59,059 nt of DNA from Arthrobacter hankyongi (GCF_022012395.1 NZ_JAKLTQ010000027.1:1-59059), one strand, 5' to 3'. Positions 45,314-53,099 are shown, counted from the stretch's first letter. Made by a program: numbers and translations. Notes: generated from the letters alone by a model not told the origin.

Positions 45314-45337
45314 GAATATTGACATACATCAATATTC
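45314..45337. promoter_or_regulatory. ArsR operator with embedded -35
   Basis: GAATATTGA (45314-45322) and TCAATATTC (45329-45337) are perfect 9-nt arms around CATACA. TTGACA at 45319-45324 is a consensus -35 for the rightward cadI promoter with a weak CAATCT 18 nt on. A bound repressor would block both directions. Confidence 0.8.
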
Positions 45338-45384
45338 GGTGGCAATCTCGAGACATAGACAACCATCTATTTATAGGAGGTCCC

Positions 45385-45801
45385 ATGTCCCGCCTGCAGC
45401 TTGCCCTCAACGTCGACGACCTTGAGCAGTCGGTCGCGTTCTACAGCCGGCTCTTCGGCACCGAGCCGGCCAAGCGCCGTCCCGGCTACGCCAACTTCGC
45501 CGTGGCCGAACCGCCACTCAAGCTCGTCCTCATCGAGAACCCCGGCAAGGGTGGATCGCTCAATCACCTGGGTGTGGAGGTCCAGGACACCGATACCGTC
45601 GATACCGAGCAGGCCCGGCTCGCAGAACACGGGTTCGCCACCGTGGACGAGCGGCGGACCACCTGCTGCTACGCGAAGCAGGACAAGTTCTGGGTACAGA
45701 ACACCCCCAACGGCGAACAGTGGGAGATCTACACCGTCCTGGCCGACAGCCCCACGTTCTCCGCAGCCCAAGGCGAAGCCCAGGGCTGCTGCACCACCTA
45801 G
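45385..45801 (+). CDS. cadI: ArsI/CadI family glyoxalase-fold metalloprotein
   Basis: A 138-residue vicinal-oxygen-chelate protein matching mycobacterial CadI and ArsI C-As lyase: SRLQLALNVDDLEQSVAFYSRLFGTEPAKRRPGYANFAVAEPPLKLVLIEN, LNHLGVEV (metal His), TTCCYAKQDKFWVQ with vicinal cysteines and GEQWEIYTVLAD (metal Glu). ArsI splits methyl from trivalent organoarsenicals; CadI is metal-induced. A second CC near the C-terminus (GCCTT) may bind metal. RBS TAGGAGG is just upstream. Divergent from arsR across their shared operator. Confidence 0.88.
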   Translation: MSRLQLALNVDDLEQSVAFYSRLFGTEPAKRRPGYANFAVAEPPLKLVLIENPGKGGSLNHLGVEVQDTDTVDTEQARLAEHGFATVDERRTTCCYAKQDKFWVQNTPNGEQWEIYTVLADSPTFSAAQGEAQGCCTT

Positions 45802-45881
45802 GCACCCCGGCAACCGCCTGCTGCTGACCCCGACCACGACCTACGAGGCCACCATGGCTCGTTGACGGCCAAAAATTGGGG

Positions 45882-46640
45882 TTAGGCCGCAGGTAAGGCG
45901 GAGACGACGACGTTCTTTCCCCAAGGGTCTTCTGTGTAACAACTGATCAGTACGACCTTGTTTGGCACGACCCGCCAGATATCGCTATTCACAAGAGTGT
46001 TTTTGTCATGCGTGGCGACCGATACAACTTCGTATTTGATTTTCCCGGAACCTGTTGTCAGGACGAAGGTGTCGCCAACCTTTACCAAGGTGCTGAGTCT
46101 GTTGAACGGAGCATCCTGGTTGATCCCACTGTGGCCAATGATGTAGGTGGTATTGACCGAGCCTTTCCCGGGAATGCCATAAGAGGTTAGCCAGTAGGCG
46201 TCGAATGTCATGGGGGGCACAATCGAATGGCCAGCCACATCGCTTCCCGTCGGGGTCAGCGGCAGCACCGGCATGTCAATCCCGGCAGAAGCGACGGTAA
46301 GGTGAAGCGGGGCCGAGGCCGGGGGCTGGCTAGGCCTTTTCGCGGTCGAGCTGGTCTGGGTGCTTGGCGCAGGGGGTTGTGACCGAGCGGTAACCAGTGC
46401 CGCAGCCTTCGGCACAGAAGCGGCCGGCACATGGGTGGCTGCCGCTGGGCTGGAGGACGGGCCCGGCGGAACGAGGTAGAGGCCCGAGCTTCCCCCGAGG
46501 AAAAGCGCCGCCAGAAGTGCCGTCAGAAGTGAGGCTAGGACGAACAGACGAGGATGGAATCGCCATCCGGTTTTTTGCGTACCGGCCGTATTTTTCGGAG
46601 AACGTCCTGCGGCTTCTGTCGGTTCTTCAAGATCGTCCAT
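45882..46640 (-). CDS. Class F-like sortase
   Basis: A 252-residue membrane-anchored transpeptidase. One N-terminal transmembrane helix (RLFVLASLLTALLAALFLGG, about 31-50), a Ser/Pro/Ala linker to about 110, then the sortase barrel: the catalytic His170 in TYIIGHSGINQ and Cys234 in VVLISCYTED. The usual Arg a few residues beyond the Cys (often RxN) is replaced by PWGKNVVV, so the catalytic Arg is not evident. Gene GC is lower than in neighbours. It lies downstream of the repeat surface protein gene on the same strand, so that protein is the probable substrate. Confidence 0.8.
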   Translation of the reverse strand: MDDLEEPTEAAGRSPKNTAGTQKTGWRFHPRLFVLASLLTALLAALFLGGSSGLYLVPPGPSSSPAAATHVPAASVPKAAALVTARSQPPAPSTQTSSTAKRPSQPPASAPLHLTVASAGIDMPVLPLTPTGSDVAGHSIVPPMTFDAYWLTSYGIPGKGSVNTTYIIGHSGINQDAPFNRLSTLVKVGDTFVLTTGSGKIKYEVVSVATHDKNTLVNSDIWRVVPNKVVLISCYTEDPWGKNVVVSALPAA

Positions 46641-46722
46641 GCTGCTTCACCTGGTCCGGATTTGCTTTGTAGGGAGTGAGACCCGGTCTGGGCCACCGGT
46701 ACGTGGGTTTGGGGGCTGAAAC

Positions 46723-46763
46723 GTCGGCGCTTCCCCTGACGAGTGGCCAGGGGAAGCGCCGAC
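46723..46763 (-). terminator. Hairpin between surface protein and sortase genes
   Basis: A perfect 16-bp stem GTCGGCGCTTCCCCTG / CAGGGGAAGCGCCGAC with a 9-nt loop, 9 nt after the surface protein stop. Could attenuate transcription so that less sortase than substrate is made. Confidence 0.65.
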
Positions 46764-46771
46764 TGGAGGAA

Positions 46772-47701
46772 CTAGTTGCTGCCGCTGGTACGACGCAGGC
46801 GTGCAACTGCACCGAGAGCAAGCATGAGCCCGCTCAAAGCCAAAGCGATGGGTCCCGCCGGCGTCTGCGCGGTGTCAGCTCTTGCGACCGCCGTCTGCAC
46901 ATTCATCCCTTGGTTCATCACCGCGCCCACCTCGGCGACAGCTACGGTACGTTCAGCGCCGCCAGAACCGGACTCGGCATGCGAACCGTGGTCCTTGTCG
47001 CCGTGGTCGTGATCCTTGCCGTGGTCCTTATCGCCGTGGTCGTGATCCTTCCCATGGTCCTTATCGCCGTGGTCGTGGCCCTTGCCGTGGTCGTCACAAT
47101 CGTCCCGGTCGTGGCCCCAGCCGTGGCCCTTGTCACCGCGGTCATGGCCCTTGCCATGGTCCTTGTCACCGCGGTCATGGCCCTTGCCATGGTCCTTGTC
47201 ACCGCGGTCATGGCCCCAGCCGTGGCCCTTGTCACCGCGGTCATGGCCCTTGCCATGGTCGTGGCCCTTGCCGCCATCGGCCGGAGTGCCGGTATCGCCG
47301 CCGTTGCCGCCATCGGCCGGAGTGCCGGTATCGCCGCCGTTGCCGCCGTCGGCCGGAGTGCCGGTATCGCCGCCGTTGCCGCCGTCGGCCGGAGTGCCGG
47401 TATCGCCGCCGTTGCCGTTGCCGCCATTGCCGTAACCGTTACCGCCGCCGTTGCCGTTGCCGTTGCCGCCATTGCCGTAACCGTTACCGCCGCCGTTGCC
47501 GTTGCCGTTGCCGTTACCGCCGCCGTTGCCCCCATTTCCAGCAGGCGGAACATGGCGGGCTGATGAATTTATCTGGGTCGCGTCGGCTGTTTTCCCTGTC
47601 TGGCTCTGGTCCGTGGCAGCAGAAGCTGCACTTACTCCGCTGGCTAACAACCCGGACAGCAAAACGGCGCTGCAAGCGCCTCGAACTACGTATTTGCTCA
47701 A
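46772..47701 (-). CDS. Secreted Gly/Asn and His/Asp/Lys repeat surface protein
   Basis: A 309-residue exported low-complexity protein. Sec signal at about 1-29 (ACSAVLLSGLLASGVSAASAA). Then a Gly/Asn array (GNGGGNGYGNGGNGNG), four copies of a 12-residue unit reading DTGTPADGGNGG, and about 100 residues of KGHDHGKGHDRGDKDHGK-type repeats very rich in His, Asp, Gly and Lys. The end is a hydrophobic helix (PIALALSGLMLALGAVA) and RLRR tail, like a cell-wall sorting signal, but no LPxTG is present; TAQTPAG is the nearest motif. TTG at 47701 follows AGGAGG. Likely anchored by the adjacent sortase; metal binding by the His/Asp array is inference. Confidence 0.75.
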   Translation of the reverse strand: MSKYVVRGACSAVLLSGLLASGVSAASAATDQSQTGKTADATQINSSARHVPPAGNGGNGGGNGNGNGNGGGNGYGNGGNGNGNGGGNGYGNGGNGNGGDTGTPADGGNGGDTGTPADGGNGGDTGTPADGGNGGDTGTPADGGKGHDHGKGHDRGDKGHGWGHDRGDKDHGKGHDRGDKDHGKGHDRGDKGHGWGHDRDDCDDHGKGHDHGDKDHGKDHDHGDKDHGKDHDHGDKDHGSHAESGSGGAERTVAVAEVGAVMNQGMNVQTAVARADTAQTPAGPIALALSGLMLALGAVARLRRTSGSN

Positions 47702-48009
47702 AATCGCCTCCTGGGGGTGTTCCTTGGGATGTCGATACGTTTCACGCTAGGGAGCGGAGCAGGAGGGAACATGCGTATCGGCTACGCGAAATAACTACGG
47801 TCTACTCGAATGACCCGACTTTTCGAACGGCGCATACTCTATGTGACCGGCTCGTCCGGCCGGCCTGCGTCCTGTGCCGGTGATGTCCCTTTTCGTTCCC
47901 CGTGGCGGTACGGGGAGAGCCCCTTCCTTCCGCGTGGAACAGCGATGCCAATCGCCGTATTCACGCGTATTTGAAAGAAGGGGCTCGTCTTGAAGTCTTC
48001 AGGGAGTTC
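47702..48009. other. Intergenic stretch without a supported gene
   Basis: The leader of the surface protein gene (AGGAGG near 47708-47713) is at the left end. AT content is raised from about 47770 to 47850, suggesting a minus-strand promoter, but no clear -35/-10 pair was fixed. The right part (from about 47960) reads in frame into the transposase remnant. Confidence 0.5.
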
Positions 48010-48250
48010 ATGGAAATTCTAGCGACCTATGGTTTGGCTTTGTCCTACCTGGCCACCGCGGAGGTCTGCGGTGTCTCGCATCACACCATCCGGGCGCAGG
48101 TGAAGGCCAGTGACGAGGGCCGCGGAGCCCCAGCGCCGCGGCGGGTCGGGGACCGATGCATCATTCTTGGGTGGATCGGTTCCGGATCCGTCGAGCAAAG
48201 TGCCTTCACCGATCCCTCCACGCCTGCATGATACGTCGAGCACACAACGC
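48010..48250 (+). pseudogene. Frameshifted IS21-type transposase (IstA) remnant
   Basis: From ATG 48010 the frame reads MEILATYGLALSYLATAEV, then CGVSHHTIRAQVKASDEGRG, which resembles the N-terminal helix-turn-helix of actinobacterial IS21-type transposases (EILEAYDLTGS...AAELAGCSHHTVARYV, from memory). At about 48156 the resemblance seems to shift to another frame (SWVDRFRIRRAKCLHRSL, compare WVDRSxGKIRADxxH). No full-length gene, istB or terminal repeats are visible. It appears to be a decayed insertion sequence near the tRNA cluster. Confidence 0.55.
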
Positions 48251-48343
48251 GAAGTCAGGGATCGACGCGGGCCGCCGAGGTCACGGGGCAGCGGCTCGAA
48301 CGGCTGATCTGAATGTGCGGGGTTTATGCGGGGTGGCGGACTG

Positions 48344-48376
48344 TTAAAAACAGAAACCCCCGGCGGACCGGGGGTT
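48344..48376 (-). terminator. Terminator of the tRNA operon
   Basis: On the minus strand the stem AACCCCCGG / CCGGGGGTT (48355-48363 with 48368-48376) is followed by TCTGTTTTTA, a good Rho-independent terminator directly after tRNA-Phe. Confidence 0.9.
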
Positions 48377-48381
48377 CTAGG

Positions 48382-48457
48382 TGGTGGCTCCGACCGGCGT
48401 CGATCCGGTGACCTTTCGATTTTCAGTCGAACGCTCTACCAACTGAGCTACAGAGCC
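48382..48457 (-). tRNA. tRNA-Phe (GAA)
   Basis: 76-nt cloverleaf including encoded CCA. The acceptor GGCTCTG pairs with CGGAGCC, the D arm is TAGCTCAGTTGGTAGAGC, and the anticodon loop CTGAAAATC has GAA. Confidence 0.96.
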
Positions 48458-48514
48458 GTGGGAACATCTGGCGATGATCACCGTTGGCTTCCCGGATGCT
48501 CCAGGAAGCTACAG

Positions 48515-48588
48515 CGACCCTGACGGGACTTGAACCCGCGACCTCCGCCGTGACAGGGCGGCGCGCTAACCAACTGCGCTACAGGGCC
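48515..48588 (-). tRNA. tRNA-Asp (GTC)
   Basis: 74-nt cloverleaf. Acceptor GGCCCTG pairs with CAGGGTC (one G-U), the anticodon loop CTGTCAC has GTC and the T loop is TTCAAGT. CCA is not encoded. Confidence 0.96.
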
Positions 48589-48672
48589 TTGCTTTGCACG
48601 AGAATCCATCTTAGCAGGCTTTTCAGGAGCTTTTGACCACTCCATCCCGGCCTGGGAATAAATTCCCCTGCG

Positions 48673-48745
48673 TACCCCCAACGGGATTCGAACCCGTGCC
48701 GCCGCCGTGAAAGGGCGGTGTCCTAGGCCGCTAGACGATGGGGGC
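48673..48745 (-). tRNA. tRNA-Glu (TTC)
   Basis: 73-nt cloverleaf. Acceptor GCCCCCA pairs with TGGGGGT (G1-U72), the anticodon loop CTTTCAC has TTC and the T loop is TTCGAAT. First of three tRNAs transcribed leftward (Glu, Asp, Phe). Confidence 0.95.
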
Positions 48746-48784
48746 CTTGTTCGCTTCGGGTTGTCTCCGCTGCGGACTCATAAA

Positions 48785-48813
48785 ACTATAGGGCCTCGGC
48801 TGGAAAATTCCAA
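48785..48813 (-). promoter_or_regulatory. Promoter of the tRNA-Glu-Asp-Phe operon
   Basis: On the minus strand TTGGAA (48808-48813) and TATAGT (48785-48790) are spaced 17 nt, with the start expected about 35 nt before tRNA-Glu. Confidence 0.7.
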
Positions 48814-48841
48814 AATCAGCCGGCGGCCGCCTCCGCAGGAC

Positions 48842-48880
48842 GCAGGACGTGCCGCCGGGGCTGCCGGCGGCACGTCCTGC
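48842..48880 (-). terminator. Hairpin after the FN3 protein gene
   Basis: A perfect 15-bp stem GCAGGACGTGCCGCC / GGCGGCACGTCCTGC with a 9-nt loop, 8 nt past the stop codon of the minus-strand gene. Confidence 0.75.
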
Positions 48881-48888
48881 CCATGGTG

Positions 48889-50898
48889 TTACTTGGTGGA
48901 AACGGTGAAGGGGCCGGCTACCCCGCCGTTGCTGGATTTGACGAAGATCCGGCCGGGATTGGTGGCCGGGACGGACCCGTTGCGCAGCCGGATGTCGTAG
49001 TCGCCGATGCCCGGAGGCGCGGCGGCCACCACCGCGGCGTTGGCGCCGGTGATCGCCGTCCCGATGGTGCCGGTGCTGGTTGCCCGGTACACGGTGACGG
49101 TGGCGCCGACCACCGATCCGGTGCCGGTGATCCGGAACTCCGAACCGGCCTTCCACCTGGCCGTGCCGATCGTTACCCGGTCGGTGACCACTTGGGCGGC
49201 CGCGGTGACTTTGGCCGACTCGGCGCCGTACCCGGCCGCGGCGTTCTTGGCCTTGACCGTGAACTGGTAGCCGGTGCCGCCGGTCAGGCCGGTGACGGTC
49301 TGGGTCCTGGCCGTGGTTTCCGCCGGCTGGACATTGGCCACCTGGGCGGTGCCCGCCGCGTTGTAGACGGTGACCTGGTAACCGGTGACCGAGGCGGCGC
49401 CGGCATCCCAGCGCAGCGTGACCGATCCCTGGCCCGGTGTGGCGTTCAGGCCGGTCGGCGCGGCCGGCGGTTCCAGCTGCGCTGCCGGGGGCGCGAAGTC
49501 GCCTTCGAAGATCCGGCTGTTGCCGGCCTGGTCGAAGGCGGCCGCCCGCAGCGTGACCGGCCCGGTGATGGCGATCGGCTTGGTGTACAGCTGCGCGGTG
49601 TCGGAGGGAAGGTTCCCGCTGACCACCGGGCTGCCGTCGGTGGTGAAGAAGATCTGCCCGTCGCTGGACAGGGTGACGGACTCCGCCGTCGTCGGCCCGC
49701 CGGCTGCGGCCGGCGCCGGGGAGATCTCAAGCGTGGGCTGGACGGTGTCGCCCGGGGTGCCCGGATCCGTGGCGGGTGCCGGTGCCATGGTCAGCGCCTC
49801 GCTCATCCTTGCTCCGGCCAGGGAGCGCACCTCCACCGTGTACTTCTCTGCCGGGTCCAGCCCGGAAATGGTGGTCTGGGTGGCATTGGCTTCCGTGCGC
49901 ATGCCGAGCTGGACCTGCTGGCCGCCGGTGACGGTCTGCGCGATCGCCGCGATGCTGTAGCCGGTGACGACAGCCGCGCCCGCCTGGGGCACCGCCGGCG
50001 TCCACTTCACCTGCATCGAGGTCTTGTCCGCCGAGTAGACCACCGAGGCGGCGCCGGCTTGCGGCGCGGCCTGGTCGCCCGGGCCCGCCGGGCAGCCGCC
50101 CATGCCGGGGCCGCCGAGTTCGCCGTATTCGGCGATGGTCAGGCCCTGCCGGTTGCCGTCCGCATCCTCCACCTGCCAGGACATCGCCCGCTCGCCCAGG
50201 TCGGCCGCCGCAGCGATCCCGGCGGTGGCCGCGTCGTCGAACACGTAGGTGGCCCGGAAGGTATCCGCGGACGGGAATTCCAGGCTCGACGAGTAGCCGC
50301 CCTTGGCCGCCGGCACCAGCGGGCCGGGGACGGCCCGGATGTCGCGTTTGGCCACCGCGGTGTCCACCAGGTCGGGGTTGATGATCCGCTGCTCCATCTG
50401 GGCCTTGTTCACCGTCGGACCCACGTGGCCGCTGACGGTGATCGTGTTCCCGTTCCGGGTCATGTCCCCGGTGACGGCAGCGTCGGCCGTGGTGGTCTCC
50501 TGCGAGGTGCCATCGCTGAACTTAATCGCCACGACGTCGCCGGGCCGGATGTCCGGGGTGACCTTGTGGGTGGTGCCGTTGCCCCAGCAGACCCCGCCGG
50601 GGTGGTTGACCTCGAACGCGACGTCGGTGCCCGAGATGGTCGACTCGGCCGAGCCGATGACGCCCTGGCCCGGCCTGGTCACCTCGATGACGGCCTTTTC
50701 CCCGGCATGTTCGGCAAAGCCCTCGATCGAGACGAAGTCCCGGTCGGGGAAGACCACAACGTTGTCGGGAAATGACGGGACGGCGGCGCTGGCGCTCTGG
50801 GCCGCGAACAGCGAGGTGGCGGCCAGGCTGGCGGCCGAGACCGCGATGAGCGCGGTCCGTGTCCGGCGCGGCCCCTGGCCTGCTTTCAAATGTTCCAT
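48889..50898 (-). CDS. Secreted FN3/Ig-like multidomain protein
   Basis: A 669-residue exported protein with no catalytic domain recognised. Signal peptide at about 1-39 (TALIAVSAASLAATSLFAAQSASAA). An N-terminal domain of about 230 residues follows (NVVVFPDRDFVSIEGFAEHAGEKAVIEVTRPGQGVIG), then fibronectin type III repeats (TGYSIAAIAQT...ISGLDPAEKYTVEVRSL; PAAPTGLNATPGQGSVTLRWDAG...TGLTGGTGYQFTVKAKN), with a chitobiase C-terminal-like segment between them (SSDGQIFFTTDGSP...AAAFDQAGNS), and an Ig-like end. ATG at 50898 follows GAAAGGACAAGG, itself preceded by a C10 tract. Last gene after a multicopper oxidase and a signal peptidase, which hints at an extracellular or wall-surface complex. Confidence 0.75.
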   Translation of the reverse strand: MEHLKAGQGPRRTRTALIAVSAASLAATSLFAAQSASAAVPSFPDNVVVFPDRDFVSIEGFAEHAGEKAVIEVTRPGQGVIGSAESTISGTDVAFEVNHPGGVCWGNGTTHKVTPDIRPGDVVAIKFSDGTSQETTTADAAVTGDMTRNGNTITVSGHVGPTVNKAQMEQRIINPDLVDTAVAKRDIRAVPGPLVPAAKGGYSSSLEFPSADTFRATYVFDDAATAGIAAAADLGERAMSWQVEDADGNRQGLTIAEYGELGGPGMGGCPAGPGDQAAPQAGAASVVYSADKTSMQVKWTPAVPQAGAAVVTGYSIAAIAQTVTGGQQVQLGMRTEANATQTTISGLDPAEKYTVEVRSLAGARMSEALTMAPAPATDPGTPGDTVQPTLEISPAPAAAGGPTTAESVTLSSDGQIFFTTDGSPVVSGNLPSDTAQLYTKPIAITGPVTLRAAAFDQAGNSRIFEGDFAPPAAQLEPPAAPTGLNATPGQGSVTLRWDAGAASVTGYQVTVYNAAGTAQVANVQPAETTARTQTVTGLTGGTGYQFTVKAKNAAAGYGAESAKVTAAAQVVTDRVTIGTARWKAGSEFRITGTGSVVGATVTVYRATSTGTIGTAITGANAAVVAAAPPGIGDYDIRLRNGSVPATNPGRIFVKSSNGGVAGPFTVSTK

Positions 50899-50914
50899 CT
50901 TGCCTTGTCCTTTC

Positions 50915-50924
50915 GGGGGGGGGG
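50915..50924 (-). repeat. Homopolymeric C10 tract in the FN3 gene leader
   Basis: Ten consecutive G on the plus strand (C on the coding strand) lie 17 nt upstream of the FN3 gene ATG, between the lepB stop and the ribosome-binding site. Such tracts can slip in replication and change transcription or translation. Confidence 0.9.
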
Positions 50925-50955
50925 TGGAGTGATGCGGTCGGAACGGGTTTCGGAG

Positions 50956-51471
50956 TCAGGGCCTGAGCACCAGCCCCTCGATGGCCTCGAGCGGGATGGG
51001 TCCGTAGTCGCGCGAGTCGATGGACCGCTCGCGGTTGTCGCCCATGACGAAGACGGTCCCGGGCGGCACTTCGGTGACCGGATAGTAGGTGCCGTCGATG
51101 GTGGCCGGATCCACGAACGGCTCATGCATGCGGACCGAGTTCACGTACAGCACCGCATCCTGGACCTCCAGCTGCTGGCCGCCGACGGCGACCACCCGCT
51201 TGATCACCGGAGTGCCGTCCGCCGGGGACCTGAAGACCACAAGGTCGCCGGCGTGCACCCCGGATACCACCGGGCCGGGCTTGAAGACGAACACCAGGCT
51301 GCCGTTTTCCAGCGTCGGGGCCATGCTGTCCGAGGCCACGGCCACCGGCTCCAGGATCCAGAGCCGGACGGCCAGCAGCCCCAGGAGCACCGCGGCCGCG
51401 GCAGCCAGGACGGCCCGGTCCCGCCGCGTCCTGCCCGTGGCGGCGGGGCGGTCGATGATGAGGGCACGCAC
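50956..51471 (-). CDS. lepB: Signal peptidase I
   Basis: A 171-residue type I signal peptidase. One N-terminal transmembrane helix (AVLAAAAAVLLGLLAVRLWIL), the nucleophile Ser in VASDSMAPTLENGS, the general-base Lys in GTPVIKRVVAVGG and the conserved GTVFVMGDNRERSIDSRDYGPI. Smaller than housekeeping LepB and lodged between a multicopper oxidase and an exported FN3 protein, so it may be dedicated to them. GTG at 51471 begins 2 nt after the oxidase stop, so translation is coupled. Confidence 0.88.
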   Translation of the reverse strand: MRALIIDRPAATGRTRRDRAVLAAAAAVLLGLLAVRLWILEPVAVASDSMAPTLENGSLVFVFKPGPVVSGVHAGDLVVFRSPADGTPVIKRVVAVGGQQLEVQDAVLYVNSVRMHEPFVDPATIDGTYYPVTEVPPGTVFVMGDNRERSIDSRDYGPIPLEAIEGLVLRP

Positions 51472-51473
51472 GG

Positions 51474-53099
51474 CTAGTCCGTCTCGGTGTCGAGCTCGCA
51501 CGGGGCGGCGTGGATCGGATCGTTCGGGTCCGGATCGTCCGCGGCCAGGCCGACCCGGAACTGGATCATCATGGAATGGTCCTCGTGCGGCAGGTTGTGG
51601 CAGTGGACCATGTAGCGGCCCTTGTGCGGGCCGAACTTCATGATGACTTTGACCTTCTCGCCCTCGCCGACGTAGACGACGTCCTTCGGGCCCTTCTCGT
51701 AGCCGAAGGGCGCCTTGCCGTTGCGGCTGAGGATCTGGAAGTCGATCAGGTGGATGTGCACCGGATGGAACCAGCCGCCGGACTTGTTCTCGATCTCCCA
51801 GACCTCGACGGCGTCCAGCCTCGGATCGGCGCTGACCAGCTTGAAGTTGCTGGCGATCACGTCCTCCCAGGTCACGTCGCTGATGGTCCAGGGCTCGCCG
51901 GTGCCCTCATGTTCGACCCGGAAATACCGTTTCTTCTCGGCGTCCTTCTCGGTCAGCGCCATCACGTGGCTGTCCGCCAGCTTGGTGGGGATGACGTTCC
52001 ACTTCGGGTCCAGCTTCATCGCGCTCTCACTCGGCGGCGCGACCACGTCGAAGGCCATGATCTTGTTCGTATGGTCGTAGTCGCGGTTGTTCGGATTGGA
52101 GAGGTTGCGCAGTTCGATCCGCTGGCCCGGCTTGTACTTGCTGAAGTCGATCAGCACCTCGTAGCGTTCGGCCATGCCGTGGCGCCAGTTGCTCACGGCC
52201 TGGGTCGAGGGCATCAGGCCGCCGTCGGTGGCGACAATGTAGAGCGGGTCCCCGGTGCTCAGCGACGGCCGGTAGGAGCGCGAGACGGAGGCATTGAGCA
52301 TCCGGAAGCGGTAGACCCGCGGCTGGACCTTCATCACCGGCCAGGGCCGGCCGTTGACCAGGACCACGTCGCCCCAGAGGCCGGAATGGTCGCGGTCGTC
52401 GTAGCCGAGGCTGCCGTCCGCGGCGAACATCGCGTCGCTGAGCACCAGCGGGACATCGTAGGCCCCCTGCGGCAGCAGTGCCCGCTCCAGCTTGTCGTGC
52501 ATGATGTACAGGCCCGCGAGGCCGGAATACACGTTCTGGGCGGTGAAGTGGACGCCGTGGTCGTGGTACCAGAGCGTGCGCGCCGGCTGGAAGTTGGGGT
52601 AGTGGTAGTCCTTGCAGAACCCGCGGGGCGTCACGTCGCTGGCGTAGCCGTCGTATTGCGGCAGGGACGCCGAGCCGTGCAGGTGGGTCGAGGTGGCCAT
52701 CAGGTGGCCGAACTTGGGGTGGAACTGCGGCAGCTGGTTGCGCATGTGCACCACCGCCCGGGTGCCCTGCTCGAGTTCGATGCTCGGGCCCGGGAAAATG
52801 CCTTCATAGCCCAGGATGCCGGTTTTCTTCCGCGGCAGGATCTGCGCATCCGCCTGGCGCATGGTGATCCGGTAATGGTTGACCTTGGCGCCGTCCGGGT
52901 CCACCGAGGTGGACTGCGGTTTCAGCACCGGCGGCCGGTAGAAGGCTGCCGCGTACGGCTTGGGCATGTCCGCGGAACCGAGCTGGCTGGCGGACTTCGC
53001 GGACACCGTGGAAATCGGAACGGTGACCAGGCCGGCCCCCACGAGCCCCAGCCCGCCCACCCCGCCCAGCTTGAACAGGTCACGTCGGGTTACTGACAT
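51474..53099 (-). CDS. Tat-exported multicopper oxidase
   Basis: A 541-residue laccase-like oxidase with a twin-arginine signal (TRRDLFKLGGVGGLGLVGAG). All four copper-binding segments are present: HLHG, WYHDHG, HPVHIHL and HCHNLPHEDHSMM, the last including the type 1 Cys and an axial Met. The layout is nearest to CotA/phenoxazinone synthase-type bilirubin oxidase-like MCOs; these oxidise phenolics, bilirubin-like compounds or metals (Mn, Cu) using O2. ATG follows GGGAGGGTGG. Copper handling genes (CopC at 56946) are in the vicinity. Confidence 0.92.
   Translation of the reverse strand: MSVTRRDLFKLGGVGGLGLVGAGLVTVPISTVSAKSASQLGSADMPKPYAAAFYRPPVLKPQSTSVDPDGAKVNHYRITMRQADAQILPRKKTGILGYEGIFPGPSIELEQGTRAVVHMRNQLPQFHPKFGHLMATSTHLHGSASLPQYDGYASDVTPRGFCKDYHYPNFQPARTLWYHDHGVHFTAQNVYSGLAGLYIMHDKLERALLPQGAYDVPLVLSDAMFAADGSLGYDDRDHSGLWGDVVLVNGRPWPVMKVQPRVYRFRMLNASVSRSYRPSLSTGDPLYIVATDGGLMPSTQAVSNWRHGMAERYEVLIDFSKYKPGQRIELRNLSNPNNRDYDHTNKIMAFDVVAPPSESAMKLDPKWNVIPTKLADSHVMALTEKDAEKKRYFRVEHEGTGEPWTISDVTWEDVIASNFKLVSADPRLDAVEVWEIENKSGGWFHPVHIHLIDFQILSRNGKAPFGYEKGPKDVVYVGEGEKVKVIMKFGPHKGRYMVHCHNLPHEDHSMMIQFRVGLAADDPDPNDPIHAAPCELDTETD

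Noticed and set aside
47240-47530. CRISPR-like tandem repeats
   Set aside because: Repeats are contiguous, in codon register and without unique spacers, so they are protein repeats.
46882-47883. Arg/Cys-rich and Val/Ala-rich plus-strand repeat frames
   Set aside because: They are the antisense reading of the surface protein repeats; that gene has a signal peptide, RBS and anchor on the minus strand.
47902-48231. Intact 109-codon gene
   Set aside because: Only its middle resembles a transposase start, and the likeness continues in another frame, so it is better read as a pseudogene.
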